Part shown: positions 17,223 through 25,104 of the stretch, piece by piece
Layout: every line of letters begins with the position of its first letter
How positions within the stretch are numbered: position 1 is the first letter of the stretch
Assembly: GCF_001647285.1 (NCBI RefSeq)
Contig: NZ_LRML01000004.1
Coordinates: 186,001-250,000, forward strand
Reading direction: 5' to 3'
DNA: 64,000 nucleotides
DNA from: Rufibacter roseus
GTDB taxonomy: Bacteria; Bacteroidota; Bacteroidia; Cytophagales; Hymenobacteraceae
Notes under the pieces: generated by a model
Told to the model about the DNA's origin: nothing
The model's database searches: none
What the model saw: only the letters and a program-made list of their open reading frames with translations
Made by a program: the position numbers and the translations under genes

Positions 17223-18440
17223 ATGATTACTCCCACTCTTCCCGCAAATGAGCCAGAAAGGCTTCGGCTGCTCCAGGAGTATGACATACTGGACTCTCTC
17301 CCAGAAAAAGATTTTGACGAGATAACCAGAATTGCCTCTCAGCTATGCCAGACCCCTATTGCGCTGATTTCATTTATAGACTGTGACCGTCAGTTCTTCA
17401 AATCTAAAGTTGGCCTGGATGTGGTAGAAACTTCCCGAGATGTATCTTTCTGCGCGCACTCAATTCTTAACCCCGAGGAAGTGTTGGTGGTGCATGATAC
17501 GCGCAAAGACGAGCGTTTTGCTCAGAACCCCTTTGTTCTGAACCCACCCCACGTTACATTTTATGCAGGCGCGCCTTTAGTAACTTCTGAGGGCATAGCC
17601 TTAGGCACACTGTGCGTGGTAGACCAAGTGCCGCGTACTTTGGAGCAAAGCCAGATAGATGCTTTGCGGGCATTGGCCAACCAAGTAGTGGCCCAACTGG
17701 AACTTCGGAAGAAACTGGCACAACTTAACGAGCGGGAGAAGAAACTTCAATTGGCCAATGAGCAGTTAGATAATTTTGCCTCTATTGTTTCACATGACTT
17801 AAAAGCTCCTCTTAACAACATTGTTGGCATTGCTAAAAATCTGGAAGAGAATTATGCCGCAGGTATGCCCCCCGAGGCAGGGCAATCTGTTCGATTACTG
17901 CACGTAGCGGCTTCCAGACTGCGCGAAATGGTGAACGGGGTATTGGAATACTCACGGGTGACAGAGCTTTCGCCAAAGCAAAGTTCCAGCTTTAACCTTT
18001 CTGACATGGTGAGCGAAGTAGTTGAGATTCTATCGCCGCCCCAGAACATTAACGTGGTGTACCCGAAAGATTTGCCTAGAATCACTACTTCTAAAACAGC
18101 CCTGCAGCAAATTTTCCTGAACTTGCTCAGCAACGCTATTCATTACAATGACAAAGCCTTAGGCACTGTTGAGGTACAGTTTGTGGATCAACCAACTAAC
18201 TACGAATTCACGGTAATTGATAACGGAAGAGGCATTCCGCAAACTCAGCAAAAGCGAATATTCAGGTTGTTTCAAACCTTTAGAAGAAGCAAGAACGATA
18301 ATGTAGGTACTGGCATTGGCTTATCTACCGTAAAAAAACTGGTAGAGAAATTAGGCGGCGAAGTGAACATTTGCTCTGAGCCCGGCCAAGGCACTACGTT
18401 CTCCTTTACCATTCAGAAAAACACCTTCAGCGCCAATTAA
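17223..18440 (+). CDS. GAF-domain sensor histidine kinase
   Basis: Soluble 405-residue kinase. A GAF sensor domain covers about 24-160 (SFCAHSILNPEEVLVVHDTR; FYAGAPLVTSEGIALGTLC) and a short coiled coil about 160-185. HisKA has SHDLKAPLNNI with phospho-acceptor His191. HATPase_c has N box LLSNAIHYND, G1 DNGRGIP and G2 GTGIGLSTVKKL. There is no transmembrane segment or receiver domain, so it likely senses a cytoplasmic signal and passes phosphate to a regulator encoded elsewhere. The GAF type is shared with phytochrome-like and light- or redox-sensing kinases, but no chromophore Cys can be assigned. Followed by a terminator-like hairpin. Confidence 0.93.
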   Translation: MITPTLPANEPERLRLLQEYDILDSLPEKDFDEITRIASQLCQTPIALISFIDCDRQFFKSKVGLDVVETSRDVSFCAHSILNPEEVLVVHDTRKDERFAQNPFVLNPPHVTFYAGAPLVTSEGIALGTLCVVDQVPRTLEQSQIDALRALANQVVAQLELRKKLAQLNEREKKLQLANEQLDNFASIVSHDLKAPLNNIVGIAKNLEENYAAGMPPEAGQSVRLLHVAASRLREMVNGVLEYSRVTELSPKQSSSFNLSDMVSEVVEILSPPQNINVVYPKDLPRITTSKTALQQIFLNLLSNAIHYNDKALGTVEVQFVDQPTNYEFTVIDNGRGIPQTQQKRIFRLFQTFRRSKNDNVGTGIGLSTVKKLVEKLGGEVNICSEPGQGTTFSFTIQKNTFSAN

Positions 18441-18497
18441 CAACTAACCTCTACTCTACTTGCCCTACCACTGGCAGAACAAAGTTTGGTTGCTATC

Positions 18498-18532
18498 AAA
18501 AGATTAGGAATATAACTTATTCCTAATCTTTT
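18498..18532 (+). terminator. Hairpin terminator after histidine kinase
   Basis: Perfect 15-bp arms (AAAAGATTAGGAATA and complement) with loop TAACT and a TTTT end; 58 nt past the kinase stop. Confidence 0.65.
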
Positions 18533-18564
18533 AAGTATTTTTATATATCTACAAAAAATACTTA
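18532..18564. promoter_or_regulatory. AT-rich inverted repeat upstream of osmC-like gene
   Basis: TAAGTATTTTT and its perfect complement 11 nt later, ending 10 nt before the ATG at 18575. Abuts the preceding hairpin. Could be an operator or a translation-blocking hairpin. Confidence 0.4.
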
Positions 18565-18574
18565 ATCTAAAACC

Positions 18575-19006
18575 ATGGCAAACAATACTGGAAACGCTAC
18601 CTGGCAAGGTGGCCTGAAAGACGGCAAAGGCACTGTCTCCACCCAAAGCGGCACGTTAGACGCCCGTTTCTCCTTCGGCTCCCGCTTTGAGGAGGGCGTG
18701 ACAGGCACCAACCCAGAAGAATTAATTGGCGCTGCCCTCGCTGGCTGTTTCTCTATGTTTTTGAGCAGCCTTCTTGAAAACAACGGCACTCCGGCCACCG
18801 AGGTAAAAACCGAAGCCAAAGTTCACCTGGGCAAAGACGACACCGGGCCTTTCATCAAAAGAATAGACTTAACCTCCACCGCCCAGGTAGAGGGAATCAA
18901 CAACGATAATTTCCAGAACCTGGCTCAGAAAGCCAAAGAAGGTTGCCCTATTTCCAGAGCACTGGCCTCTGTGCCGGAAATTAACCTATCAGCTACCTTA
19001 AAATAA
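18575..19006 (+). CDS. OsmC-family peroxiredoxin
   Basis: 143-residue OsmC-type thiol peroxidase that reduces organic hydroperoxides in the cytoplasm. The two catalytic cysteines are present, Cys58 (AALAGCFSMFL) and Cys124 (EGCPISRAL), with the conserved Arg37 in FGSRFEEG. Length and spacing match OsmC rather than OhrA. It is the first gene of a redox-oriented stretch with a Prx6-type peroxiredoxin and an Rrf2 regulator nearby. Preceded by two adjacent inverted repeats. Confidence 0.93.
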   Translation: MANNTGNATWQGGLKDGKGTVSTQSGTLDARFSFGSRFEEGVTGTNPEELIGAALAGCFSMFLSSLLENNGTPATEVKTEAKVHLGKDDTGPFIKRIDLTSTAQVEGINNDNFQNLAQKAKEGCPISRALASVPEINLSATLK

Positions 19007-19043
19007 GGCCAAGCAAGGCAAAGAGGTCATATCAGAAATTTGC

Positions 19044-19051
19044 TATCTTTG
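19044..19051 (+). promoter_or_regulatory. -7 box TATCTTTG
   Basis: Perfect TAnnTTTG, 22 nt before the ATG at 19074. Confidence 0.6.
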
Positions 19052-19073
19052 CCCAATAGGCACACATTATTGC

Positions 19074-19571
19074 ATGAAATCATTGGCAAGAGTTGGTCTG
19101 CGCCCTTCGCGCGACCATAAAATTTCTTTTGGGGTACAGCTGGCGTTGGTACTGCTGTGGATTACATACGGCTTATTCCTGATTTTCACGGAACCCGGCT
19201 CCTCTACCAACGACCGTCATTTTATCCATTACATTTTTCTGCTGCTGGCACTGGGGTACCTGGTTTTCATACTGGCCCAGAACACGTCTTTGTTCGGGCA
19301 GCAGTCTTACCTGGAGATTACGCCAGCATATGTAGTGGAGAAAAGAGGGCATTTCAAAAAGAAGCTTGCTATTTACCTGCAAGAAGTAACTTCCATCAAC
19401 ATTAACAACACCCAAGCCCGCTTTACCATGCGCGACGGCAGCCGCTGCCAGATTGATCTGCGGTTGGTAAGCACCCGCAGAAAAAGCCGCCTGGTAAAGG
19501 ATAAACTGTTGGAAGTAGCTAACAGACATGCTATACCTGTAACTGACACTTCTACACCAAACCGTCGTTAA
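19074..19571 (+). CDS. Two-pass membrane protein with PH-like tail
   Basis: 165 residues with two transmembrane helices (about 25-42 and 50-68) and a C-terminal beta-rich domain (YLEITPAYVVEKRGHFKKK; SININNTQARFTMRDG). This resembles small bacterial PH-domain membrane proteins. No catalytic motif. It has its own -7 box and a strong terminator, so it is a single-gene unit. Function unknown. Confidence 0.75.
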   Translation: MKSLARVGLRPSRDHKISFGVQLALVLLWITYGLFLIFTEPGSSTNDRHFIHYIFLLLALGYLVFILAQNTSLFGQQSYLEITPAYVVEKRGHFKKKLAIYLQEVTSININNTQARFTMRDGSRCQIDLRLVSTRRKSRLVKDKLLEVANRHAIPVTDTSTPNRR

Positions 19572-19582
19572 CAGAGGTTAGC

Positions 19583-19618
19583 TTTTACAGCTGCTTTTCT
19601 AAAAAATAGGCCTAAAAC
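19583..19618. repeat. 36-nt palindrome, copy 10
   Basis: Left arm TTTTACAGCTGC, right arm ATAGGCCTAAAAC. In a convergent gap, 11 nt past the plus-strand stop; its right end overlaps the terminator at 19614. Confidence 0.75.
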
Positions 19619-19657
19619 AGAAATGGCCATCCTTTGCAGGATGGCCATTTCTGTTTT
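19614..19657. terminator. Bidirectional terminator between convergent genes
   Basis: Perfect 20-bp arms (AAAACAGAAATGGCCATCCT and complement) with loop TTGC; A and T runs at the ends serve both directions. Confidence 0.9.
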
Positions 19658-19675
19658 TATATCTTGTAGTCAAAC

Positions 19676-20314
19676 CTAGTCTAAGTTTGGCTGCGGCGTC
19701 ATGCGCAGGTAAGGCTTGATGACACGGTGACCTTTCGGGAATTTAGCCTCTACTTCTTCCTGCTTCACAGATGGAAGAATCACGCAGTCCTGACCGTTTT
19801 CCCAGTTAGCCGGAGTAGCTACGCTATGGTTGGCAGTTAATTGCAAAGAATCAATCACGCGAATGATTTCAGCGAAGTTACGGCCGGTGGAGGCTGGGTA
19901 CGTGAAAATAAGTTTCACTTTCTTATCTGGCCCAATAATGAACACAGAACGAACAGTAAAAGTATCACTGGCGTTCGGGTGGATCATGTCGTACAGGTCA
20001 GAAACTTTTCTGTCTGGGTCAGCAATGATCGGGAAGTTCACGTTGGTCTCCTGCGTCTCATTGATGTCTTGAATCCAGCCGTGGTGCGAGTCAATTGGGT
20101 CTACGCTCAAAGCAGCCACTTTCACGCCTCTGCGGTCAAACTCGTCTTTGATTTTGGCAACTGCACCTAGTTCAGTTGTACAAACCGGGGTATAATCGCG
20201 CGGGTGCGAAAACAATACAGCCCAGCCGTCTCCAATCCACTCGTGGAAGTTCAGGGTACCTTGTGAGGTTTCTGCGGTAAAATCAGGAGCGATATCGCCT
20301 AATCGTAATGCCAT
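19676..20314 (-). CDS. Peroxiredoxin, Prx6 (1-Cys) type
   Basis: 212-residue cytoplasmic peroxidase. The peroxidatic Cys45 is in HPRDYTPVCTTE, and the C-terminal extension ANWENGQDCVILPSV...RVIKPYLRMTPQP is typical of Prx6-type enzymes. Prx6-like enzymes reduce hydroperoxides with the single active Cys; Cys near 170 is a conserved C-terminal residue, not a classical resolving Cys. Downstream of an Rrf2-type regulator on the same strand, separated by 361 nt, so it probably has its own promoter. Confidence 0.94.
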   Translation of the reverse strand: MALRLGDIAPDFTAETSQGTLNFHEWIGDGWAVLFSHPRDYTPVCTTELGAVAKIKDEFDRRGVKVAALSVDPIDSHHGWIQDINETQETNVNFPIIADPDRKVSDLYDMIHPNASDTFTVRSVFIIGPDKKVKLIFTYPASTGRNFAEIIRVIDSLQLTANHSVATPANWENGQDCVILPSVKQEEVEAKFPKGHRVIKPYLRMTPQPNLD

Positions 20315-20675
20315 GGTTTTATCTATTAATGTGTTACTAAAGGTTCTGGTTCATCTACTCTCTATAGCCTCTCCTCTTTTAACTGCTCAATAGCTCAATG
20401 GAATTGAGAATCTCTATAGAAGTAGTAGACAAATTAAGAGCCCAATTTTTGGAAATCCTAATAAGTGTTGATAAAATTTACATTAAAATCTTAAGATCCT
20501 TAAGATCTGCATGAGGAAGAAGCAGAATTATTGACATTTTCGTTTTAAGGCTGGTTTTGAGAAAACAAGCCGAAAACGTAATCTGTAATAAACCTGTAGC
20601 CTCCGGAGAACCGGCGAGCGCCTGAGACAAATTTTGCCTTGCTGTTAACTGATAATTGTTTACTGTTACCTGAAA
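20315..20675. other. Promoter region of peroxiredoxin with 36-nt repeat
   Basis: Contains nested CTTAAGAT motifs (about 20486-20508) that could bind a regulator, and a 36-nt repeat. No gene. Confidence 0.5.
20542..20577. repeat. 36-nt palindrome, copy 11
   Basis: Left arm GTTTTAAGGCTG, right arm ACAAGCCGAAAAC. About 100 nt past the Rrf2 gene stop on the minus strand. Confidence 0.8.
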
Positions 20676-21110
20676 TTACTCCGCCACCAGCAGCGCTTTC
20701 ACCTTGTTCAGGTCTGTCAGGAAAGTGGTGTCCAATATATCACAGGTGGCGTCGCGGACGCGCTTCATGAGCAGACGGATCTCACAAGTAGCTTCGTCTA
20801 CGCATTCATCGCACTTCTTATAATAGAGATGGCTTACGCAATGCACTGGGGCCAGCGGGCCGTCTACCATGCGGATCACATTGCCCACTGATATTTGAGA
20901 GGGGTCTTTGACCAGCGTATAGCCGCCGTTTTTGCCACGAGTGCTCTGCACTACCTGCTGCACCTTTAAATCCACCAGAATAGCCTCCAGAAACTTACGC
21001 GGGATGAGCTCGGCGGCGGCAATTTCAGAAATAAGAACGAGGCCGCGGTCTTGGTGCTTCGCCAGGTAAAGGAGAGCCTTGAGCGCGTACTTGGCCTTTT
21101 TTGAAATCAT
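20676..21110 (-). CDS. Rrf2-family transcriptional regulator
   Basis: 144 residues with an N-terminal winged helix (SKKAKYALKALLYLAKH; RGKNGGYTL wing) and four cysteines at 91, 100, 103 and 109. Rrf2 proteins such as IscR and NsrR bind Fe-S clusters through three Cys and sense iron, oxygen or NO; four are present here, so the exact ligands are uncertain. The start ATG is 31 nt past dnaA, so read-through is possible. Its targets may include the peroxiredoxin downstream, but that is inference. Confidence 0.9.
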   Translation of the reverse strand: MISKKAKYALKALLYLAKHQDRGLVLISEIAAAELIPRKFLEAILVDLKVQQVVQSTRGKNGGYTLVKDPSQISVGNVIRMVDGPLAPVHCVSHLYYKKCDECVDEATCEIRLLMKRVRDATCDILDTTFLTDLNKVKALLVAE

Positions 21111-21141
21111 AGGGTATAGGTGCCAGAGAGGCAGGCTTTGC

Positions 21142-22566
21142 TTAGCCCGCTTTTACCCTGAACTTCTTTTGTAGCTCCTGAATAGAAGCCTTGAATTTTT
21201 TGTCGGTATCAATTAAATCAGAAACCGTTTGTACCGAGTGTATTACCGTTGAGTGGTCACGACCGCCAAAATGGTACCCAATAGATTTAAGCGAGTGGCT
21301 GGTATATTCCTTCGCGAAATACATGGCCACCTGCCGTGCCGTCACAATCTCTTTTTTCCGGGTTTTGGCTTTGAGCGAGTCCAGGCTCACCTGGAAGTAC
21401 TCAGCTACGGTTTTCTGAATGAAATCGAGGTTTACTTCAGTTTCAACGTCTTCAATGATGTGCTTGAGCGCCGACTTGGCTAATTCCAGGTCAATTTCTT
21501 TGCGGTTCAGTGACGACTGCGCAATCAACGAAATCAACACCCCTTCCAGTTCCCGCACGTTCGTATCAACGCTGTAAGCCAGATACTCAATCACGTTGTC
21601 CGGAATATGAATTCCGTCGCTCTGCATCTTTTTGTAGATGATGGCCATGCGGGTTTCAAAGTCCGGGCTCTGAAGATCAGCGGTAAGTCCCCACTTGAAA
21701 CGGGATAACAGACGTTCTTCCAGTCCTTTCAGATCACGTGGCGGGCAGTCAGAGGTCATGACAATTTGCTTACCAGACTGGTGCAGGTGGTTGAAAATGT
21801 GGAAGAACATTTCCTGCGTCTTCTCCTTTCCGCTCAGGAACTGCACATCGTCAATAATGAGAATATCTACCAGCAAGTAAAAGTTAGCAAAATCCTGCAC
21901 ACTGTTCGTCTTCAAAGACTCAATGAACTGGTTCACGAACTTCTCAGAAGACACATATAGCACAAACTTATCTGGATTGTTGCTCTTGATGTGGTTACCT
22001 ATGGCCTGCACCAGGTGGGTTTTGCCCAACCCTACACCGCCATACACCATTAATGGGTTAAAAGAGGTAGTACCCGGTTTGTTGGCTACGGCATAGCCTG
22101 CCGAGCGGGCCAAACGGTTGCAGTCTCCCTCAATGTAGTTCTCAAAGGTATAGCTCTGGTTAAGCTGCGAGTTGAAGAAGTGCCGGTCAATGGCTTTTGA
22201 CTCAAACGGGTTCTTCAGGAAACTTTGCTCTGGGCGGTAAGAGTTGGCTACCGCGGCAGGTACTTTCTTAGTTGGAATGTTAACGGTCTGCGGCTTGCTT
22301 TGGTCATTTCCCTGGTCTACTATAATAGAGTACTCCAGGCGGCCTTCGCTGCCCAACTCCTGGTACACCACTTTTTTGAGCAAACTCACGTAATGCTCCT
22401 CCAGCCATTCGTAAAAGAACTGGCTGGGTACCTGAATTGTCAAGACGTTGCCGGCCAAAGACAATGGCACAATCGGCTCAAACCACGTCTTGTAGCTTTG
22501 CTCGCCTATGTTGTCTTTGATAACCTGTAAACAGTTATGCCAGACGGTTGTACAGTCCTTTACCAT
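21142..22566 (-). CDS. dnaA: Chromosomal replication initiator protein DnaA
   Basis: Binds DnaA boxes at oriC and opens the origin. Domain I is at the N-terminus (MVKDCTTVWHNCL), then a linker, then AAA+ with Walker A GGVGLGKTH and Walker B LIIDDVQFL. The C-terminal helix-turn-helix carries the signature GGRDHSTVIHS. ATG at 22566 fits the family's N-terminus; in-frame ATGs at 22584 and 22572 are alternatives. No TTATNCACA boxes were noticed in the flanks, so the origin is likely elsewhere. Upstream lies a nucleotidase gene, downstream the Rrf2 gene, rather than dnaN/recF. Confidence 0.97.
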   Translation of the reverse strand: MVKDCTTVWHNCLQVIKDNIGEQSYKTWFEPIVPLSLAGNVLTIQVPSQFFYEWLEEHYVSLLKKVVYQELGSEGRLEYSIIVDQGNDQSKPQTVNIPTKKVPAAVANSYRPEQSFLKNPFESKAIDRHFFNSQLNQSYTFENYIEGDCNRLARSAGYAVANKPGTTSFNPLMVYGGVGLGKTHLVQAIGNHIKSNNPDKFVLYVSSEKFVNQFIESLKTNSVQDFANFYLLVDILIIDDVQFLSGKEKTQEMFFHIFNHLHQSGKQIVMTSDCPPRDLKGLEERLLSRFKWGLTADLQSPDFETRMAIIYKKMQSDGIHIPDNVIEYLAYSVDTNVRELEGVLISLIAQSSLNRKEIDLELAKSALKHIIEDVETEVNLDFIQKTVAEYFQVSLDSLKAKTRKKEIVTARQVAMYFAKEYTSHSLKSIGYHFGGRDHSTVIHSVQTVSDLIDTDKKFKASIQELQKKFRVKAG

Positions 22567-22661
22567 TAACATCGCTTCTTCCAATCCCGCTTTTTTTGAG
22601 TCTTAATTTTTTCAGAGGGGTACAAAAATGTAAAAAAACTCTTGAACAAAAAACTTGAACT

Positions 22662-23597
22662 TCATGAAATTCTGACACTATTATTTAAGGGCAGAACAGA
22701 AGCCGTAGTAGCGGTTTTTGTTTTCTTTTTTATATCAAATGTAAAATCAATTCTACCTAAGTTGATGCCCGACCACCCTACTTGGTTCACCAGAGTTTCA
22801 TGGCCGCTAGGGTGTGTGATTCTCTCGGGCTCGTCTAAGAACGTGTGCGTATGACCTCCAATGATTAAGTCAATGCCGCTCACTTGCTGGGCTAGTTTCC
22901 GGTCACTTATTTTATCAGTTTCATAGGCATACCCTAGGTGCGAAAGACAAATAACCAGATCTACCTTCTCCTCTTCGCGCAGCGTCTTCACCATTTTATT
23001 GGCCGTAGCCACTGGGTCTAAATATTTGGTGTTGCCAATGTGGTTGTCTGCCACCAGGCCTTTCAGCTGTATACCTAAGCCAAATACCCCTACCCGCACG
23101 CCTTGTTTCACAAATACTTTATAAGGATTGAATTTACCTTCTAAAATTGTTCCGGTGAAATCATAATTGGCTATAATAAAAGGAAAACCAGCGTGAGGCA
23201 ACTGTTTCTGCAGCCCCTCCAGCCCGTTATCAAAGTCGTGGTTGCCTAGGGTGGCGGCATCATAGCCCATTTGGGTCATGAGTTTAAACTCCACCTCACC
23301 GCCGAAAAAATTGAAGTAAGGCGTACCTTGCCAAATATCACCGGCATCTAACAACAGCACGTTAGGCTCCTGCGCCCTGATTTGCTTTACCAAAGAAGCT
23401 CTGCGGGCCATGCCGCCCATTCCGCCATACTTGCGCCCATCGTTCGGGAAGGGCTCAATGCGCGAGTGCTGGTCGTTGGTGTGCAGAATGGTTAGTTTTA
23501 TGGGGCAACTGGCTGCCATACCCAAACCAGGAAGACCCAATAAGCTTAACCCAGCCGTTCCAGCTACGGTATTCTTTATAAATTCTCTGCGTTTCAT
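22662..23597 (-). CDS. Exported metallophosphatase, catalytic half of a 5'-nucleotidase
   Basis: 311 residues with an RREFIK motif and hydrophobic segment at the N-terminus that suggest Tat export. The dinuclear-metal phosphatase motifs are present: LHTNDQHSR, DAGDIWQG, LGNHDFDNG and GGHTHTF. This is the N-terminal domain of UshA-like 5'-nucleotidases standing alone; the C-terminal specificity domain is encoded just upstream (23696-24466). The pair probably hydrolyses nucleotides or UDP-sugars outside the inner membrane. The 98-nt gap holds an inverted repeat with a nested hairpin. Confidence 0.92.
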   Translation of the reverse strand: MKRREFIKNTVAGTAGLSLLGLPGLGMAASCPIKLTILHTNDQHSRIEPFPNDGRKYGGMGGMARRASLVKQIRAQEPNVLLLDAGDIWQGTPYFNFFGGEVEFKLMTQMGYDAATLGNHDFDNGLEGLQKQLPHAGFPFIIANYDFTGTILEGKFNPYKVFVKQGVRVGVFGLGIQLKGLVADNHIGNTKYLDPVATANKMVKTLREEEKVDLVICLSHLGYAYETDKISDRKLAQQVSGIDLIIGGHTHTFLDEPERITHPSGHETLVNQVGWSGINLGRIDFTFDIKKKTKTATTASVLPLNNSVRIS

Positions 23598-23611
23598 GTT
23601 TTTGGGATATA

Positions 23612-23690
23612 AGACTCAAGACGCAGGACACAAGATTATTCTTTCCTCTCGTAGAGGAATCTTAAATCTTATGTCTTGCGTCTTATGTCT
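23612..23690. repeat. Inverted word repeat between split nucleotidase genes
   Basis: 26-nt arms (23612-23637 and 23665-23690) built from AAGACGCA/GACATAAG words, 22 of 26 complementary, enclosing a short hairpin TTCCTC/GAGGAA. Confidence 0.75.
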
Positions 23691-23695
23691 GAATT

Positions 23696-24466
23696 CTAAT
23701 TCAACACTTTCACCCTGCCGTCAACCTCTGCAGTGACAGGTTTGCCTTGTGCGGTTAACTCTTTTATTTTATTCAAAATGGCATCGCGGGCCAGCAATCC
23801 TGTTTGCTCAACCTTTTGGGCATTTTTCAGGAAACTCATGTTGTCGCCGCCGTTGGCCAGATAATCTGAGATTGCCAAGGTGTAAGTCTTATTGATATCA
23901 AAAGGTTCGCCTCCAATAATGATACTTTGCACCTGGCCGTTTCGCATGGTGTACGTGGCATTGGCAATTGATAGATTCTGCACCCGCGCGGCATAGTCAA
24001 ACATATCTTTCACGGTTTGTCCGGAAAGAGTGAGTACTAGCATCTCGTTCTCAAAAGGCATCAGCTCAAACACATCGCCTACCGTTACCGGACCTTTGTC
24101 AATGGGATTTCGCAGGCCGCCGCTGGTCATTCCCCCCATGTCTATGGGCTTGCCATACACCTTCATGGTTTGTTCACGGGTCAGGTCGGCCACAAAGTTA
24201 CCCAGTGCTGATTCAATTACGCCCTTCTCCAATGCCACCGGGGCTTGCCCTATAACCTCATTCATGGTTTCATTTACACGAGCGGCGTAGGGAGCAATTG
24301 CCTCCTGAGCTGCAGGGTCTGGCGGCACTTGTGTGGTAACCGGAATATCAGTGGGCTTTGTAAGCTGGGCAGTTGGAATGAGCTCTCGGGAGCAGGCTGA
24401 CAAGGCCAAAGACACTCCTATACTCAAGAAAGCCCACCTTATATTTTTGATAAATTTTAATTTCAT
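23696..24466 (-). CDS. 5'-nucleotidase C-terminal domain lipoprotein
   Basis: 256 residues. The signal peptide ends LSAC, giving a lipid-anchored Cys25. The rest is the 5'-nucleotidase C-terminal (substrate-binding) domain: ESALGNFVADLTRE, MGGMTSGGLRN, VTVGDVFELMPFENEMLVLTL, then YTLAISDYLANGGDNM. It is the first gene of a two-gene unit; the phosphatase half follows. The split form is common in Bacteroidota. The -7 box TATCTTTG at 24486-24493 is just upstream. Confidence 0.92.
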   Translation of the reverse strand: MKLKFIKNIRWAFLSIGVSLALSACSRELIPTAQLTKPTDIPVTTQVPPDPAAQEAIAPYAARVNETMNEVIGQAPVALEKGVIESALGNFVADLTREQTMKVYGKPIDMGGMTSGGLRNPIDKGPVTVGDVFELMPFENEMLVLTLSGQTVKDMFDYAARVQNLSIANATYTMRNGQVQSIIIGGEPFDINKTYTLAISDYLANGGDNMSFLKNAQKVEQTGLLARDAILNKIKELTAQGKPVTAEVDGRVKVLN

Positions 24467-24485
24467 GAATAAATACTGATTTTCT

Positions 24486-24493
24486 CAAAGATA
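24486..24493 (-). promoter_or_regulatory. -7 box TATCTTTG (minus strand)
   Basis: Perfect TAnnTTTG, 20 nt before the ATG at 24466. Confidence 0.55.
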
Positions 24494-24532
24494 GGGCCAC
24501 CATTATTAAAAAGCCAACGTTGGTCTATCTCT

Positions 24533-24568
24533 GTTTCAGGGCTGTTTTCCAAAAATTAAGCCAGAAAC
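24533..24568. repeat. 36-nt palindrome, copy 12
   Basis: Left arm GTTTCAGGGCTG, right arm TTAAGCCAGAAAC. The outer 5/32 pair is C-G instead of T-A. Divergent region. Confidence 0.8.
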
Positions 24569-24604
24569 AAATTCCTTTTCAACTCAAGTTCATTTGCTAA
24601 ACAC

Positions 24605-24635
24605 TTGACAGTTAAATACTTTTTTAGTATACTTG
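24605..24635 (+). promoter_or_regulatory. Near-perfect TTGACA-N17-TATACT promoter
   Basis: TTGACA at 24605-24610, 17-nt spacer, TATACT at 24628-24633, continuing as TATACTTG, one base off the Bacteroidota -7 box. Unusual in this phylum, and it heads the small-gene region. Confidence 0.5.
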
Positions 24636-24687
24636 TTCCAGTTAACCGCTAGGCCCAACGGTTGCTGTTTACCTATCTATAACACCT

Positions 24688-24972
24688 ATGGCACAGATAA
24701 TTTGGAACATATTCCGTTTGCTGTGGTCCTGGACACCGGGGTTCTACCGGTTCCTGCTAAGGGTGTGGGCCGCCCGCCCGGCACCTCGGCTCTGGCGAGT
24801 ACGGGCAAAGAAAGTGTGGCAAAAACTGCTGCACCAGGTTACATTATCAACCCCTCTGTCAACTCTATTTCGCCTGCAGGTTTTAGCCTGGGCGGCCAGC
24901 GGGAACTCCCTCTCTTCTACCCGTTCCGTGCGGCCCTTGCTATACCTGCTTTTCCGGCGATTTCTGATTTGA
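24688..24972 (+). CDS. Possible small Trp/Arg-rich protein
   Basis: 94-codon frame from ATG 24688, rich in Trp, Leu and Arg (IWNIFRLLWSWTPGFYRFLL), with possible amphipathic helices. About 50 nt downstream of the TTGACA/TATACT promoter. An overlapping frame in another register has no ATG. Family not recognised; coding status is uncertain. Confidence 0.3.
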   Translation: MAQIIWNIFRLLWSWTPGFYRFLLRVWAARPAPRLWRVRAKKVWQKLLHQVTLSTPLSTLFRLQVLAWAASGNSLSSTRSVRPLLYLLFRRFLI

Positions 24973-25104
24973 GAGTAAGATTGGGGGGCCACTTATCTAG
25001 CATACATTTCCCGTTAATCCTTTTCCGGCGCTGCCGGCAACCGGATTCTTTCCCGTTCCTTATCTACCTATTGAGCAACCTATTGAAAAAACGTTCTTAC
25101 TATT

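Noticed and set aside
22585-22661. Replication origin next to dnaA
   Set aside because: No TTATNCACA-type boxes or AT-rich unwinding cluster was seen in the upstream gap.
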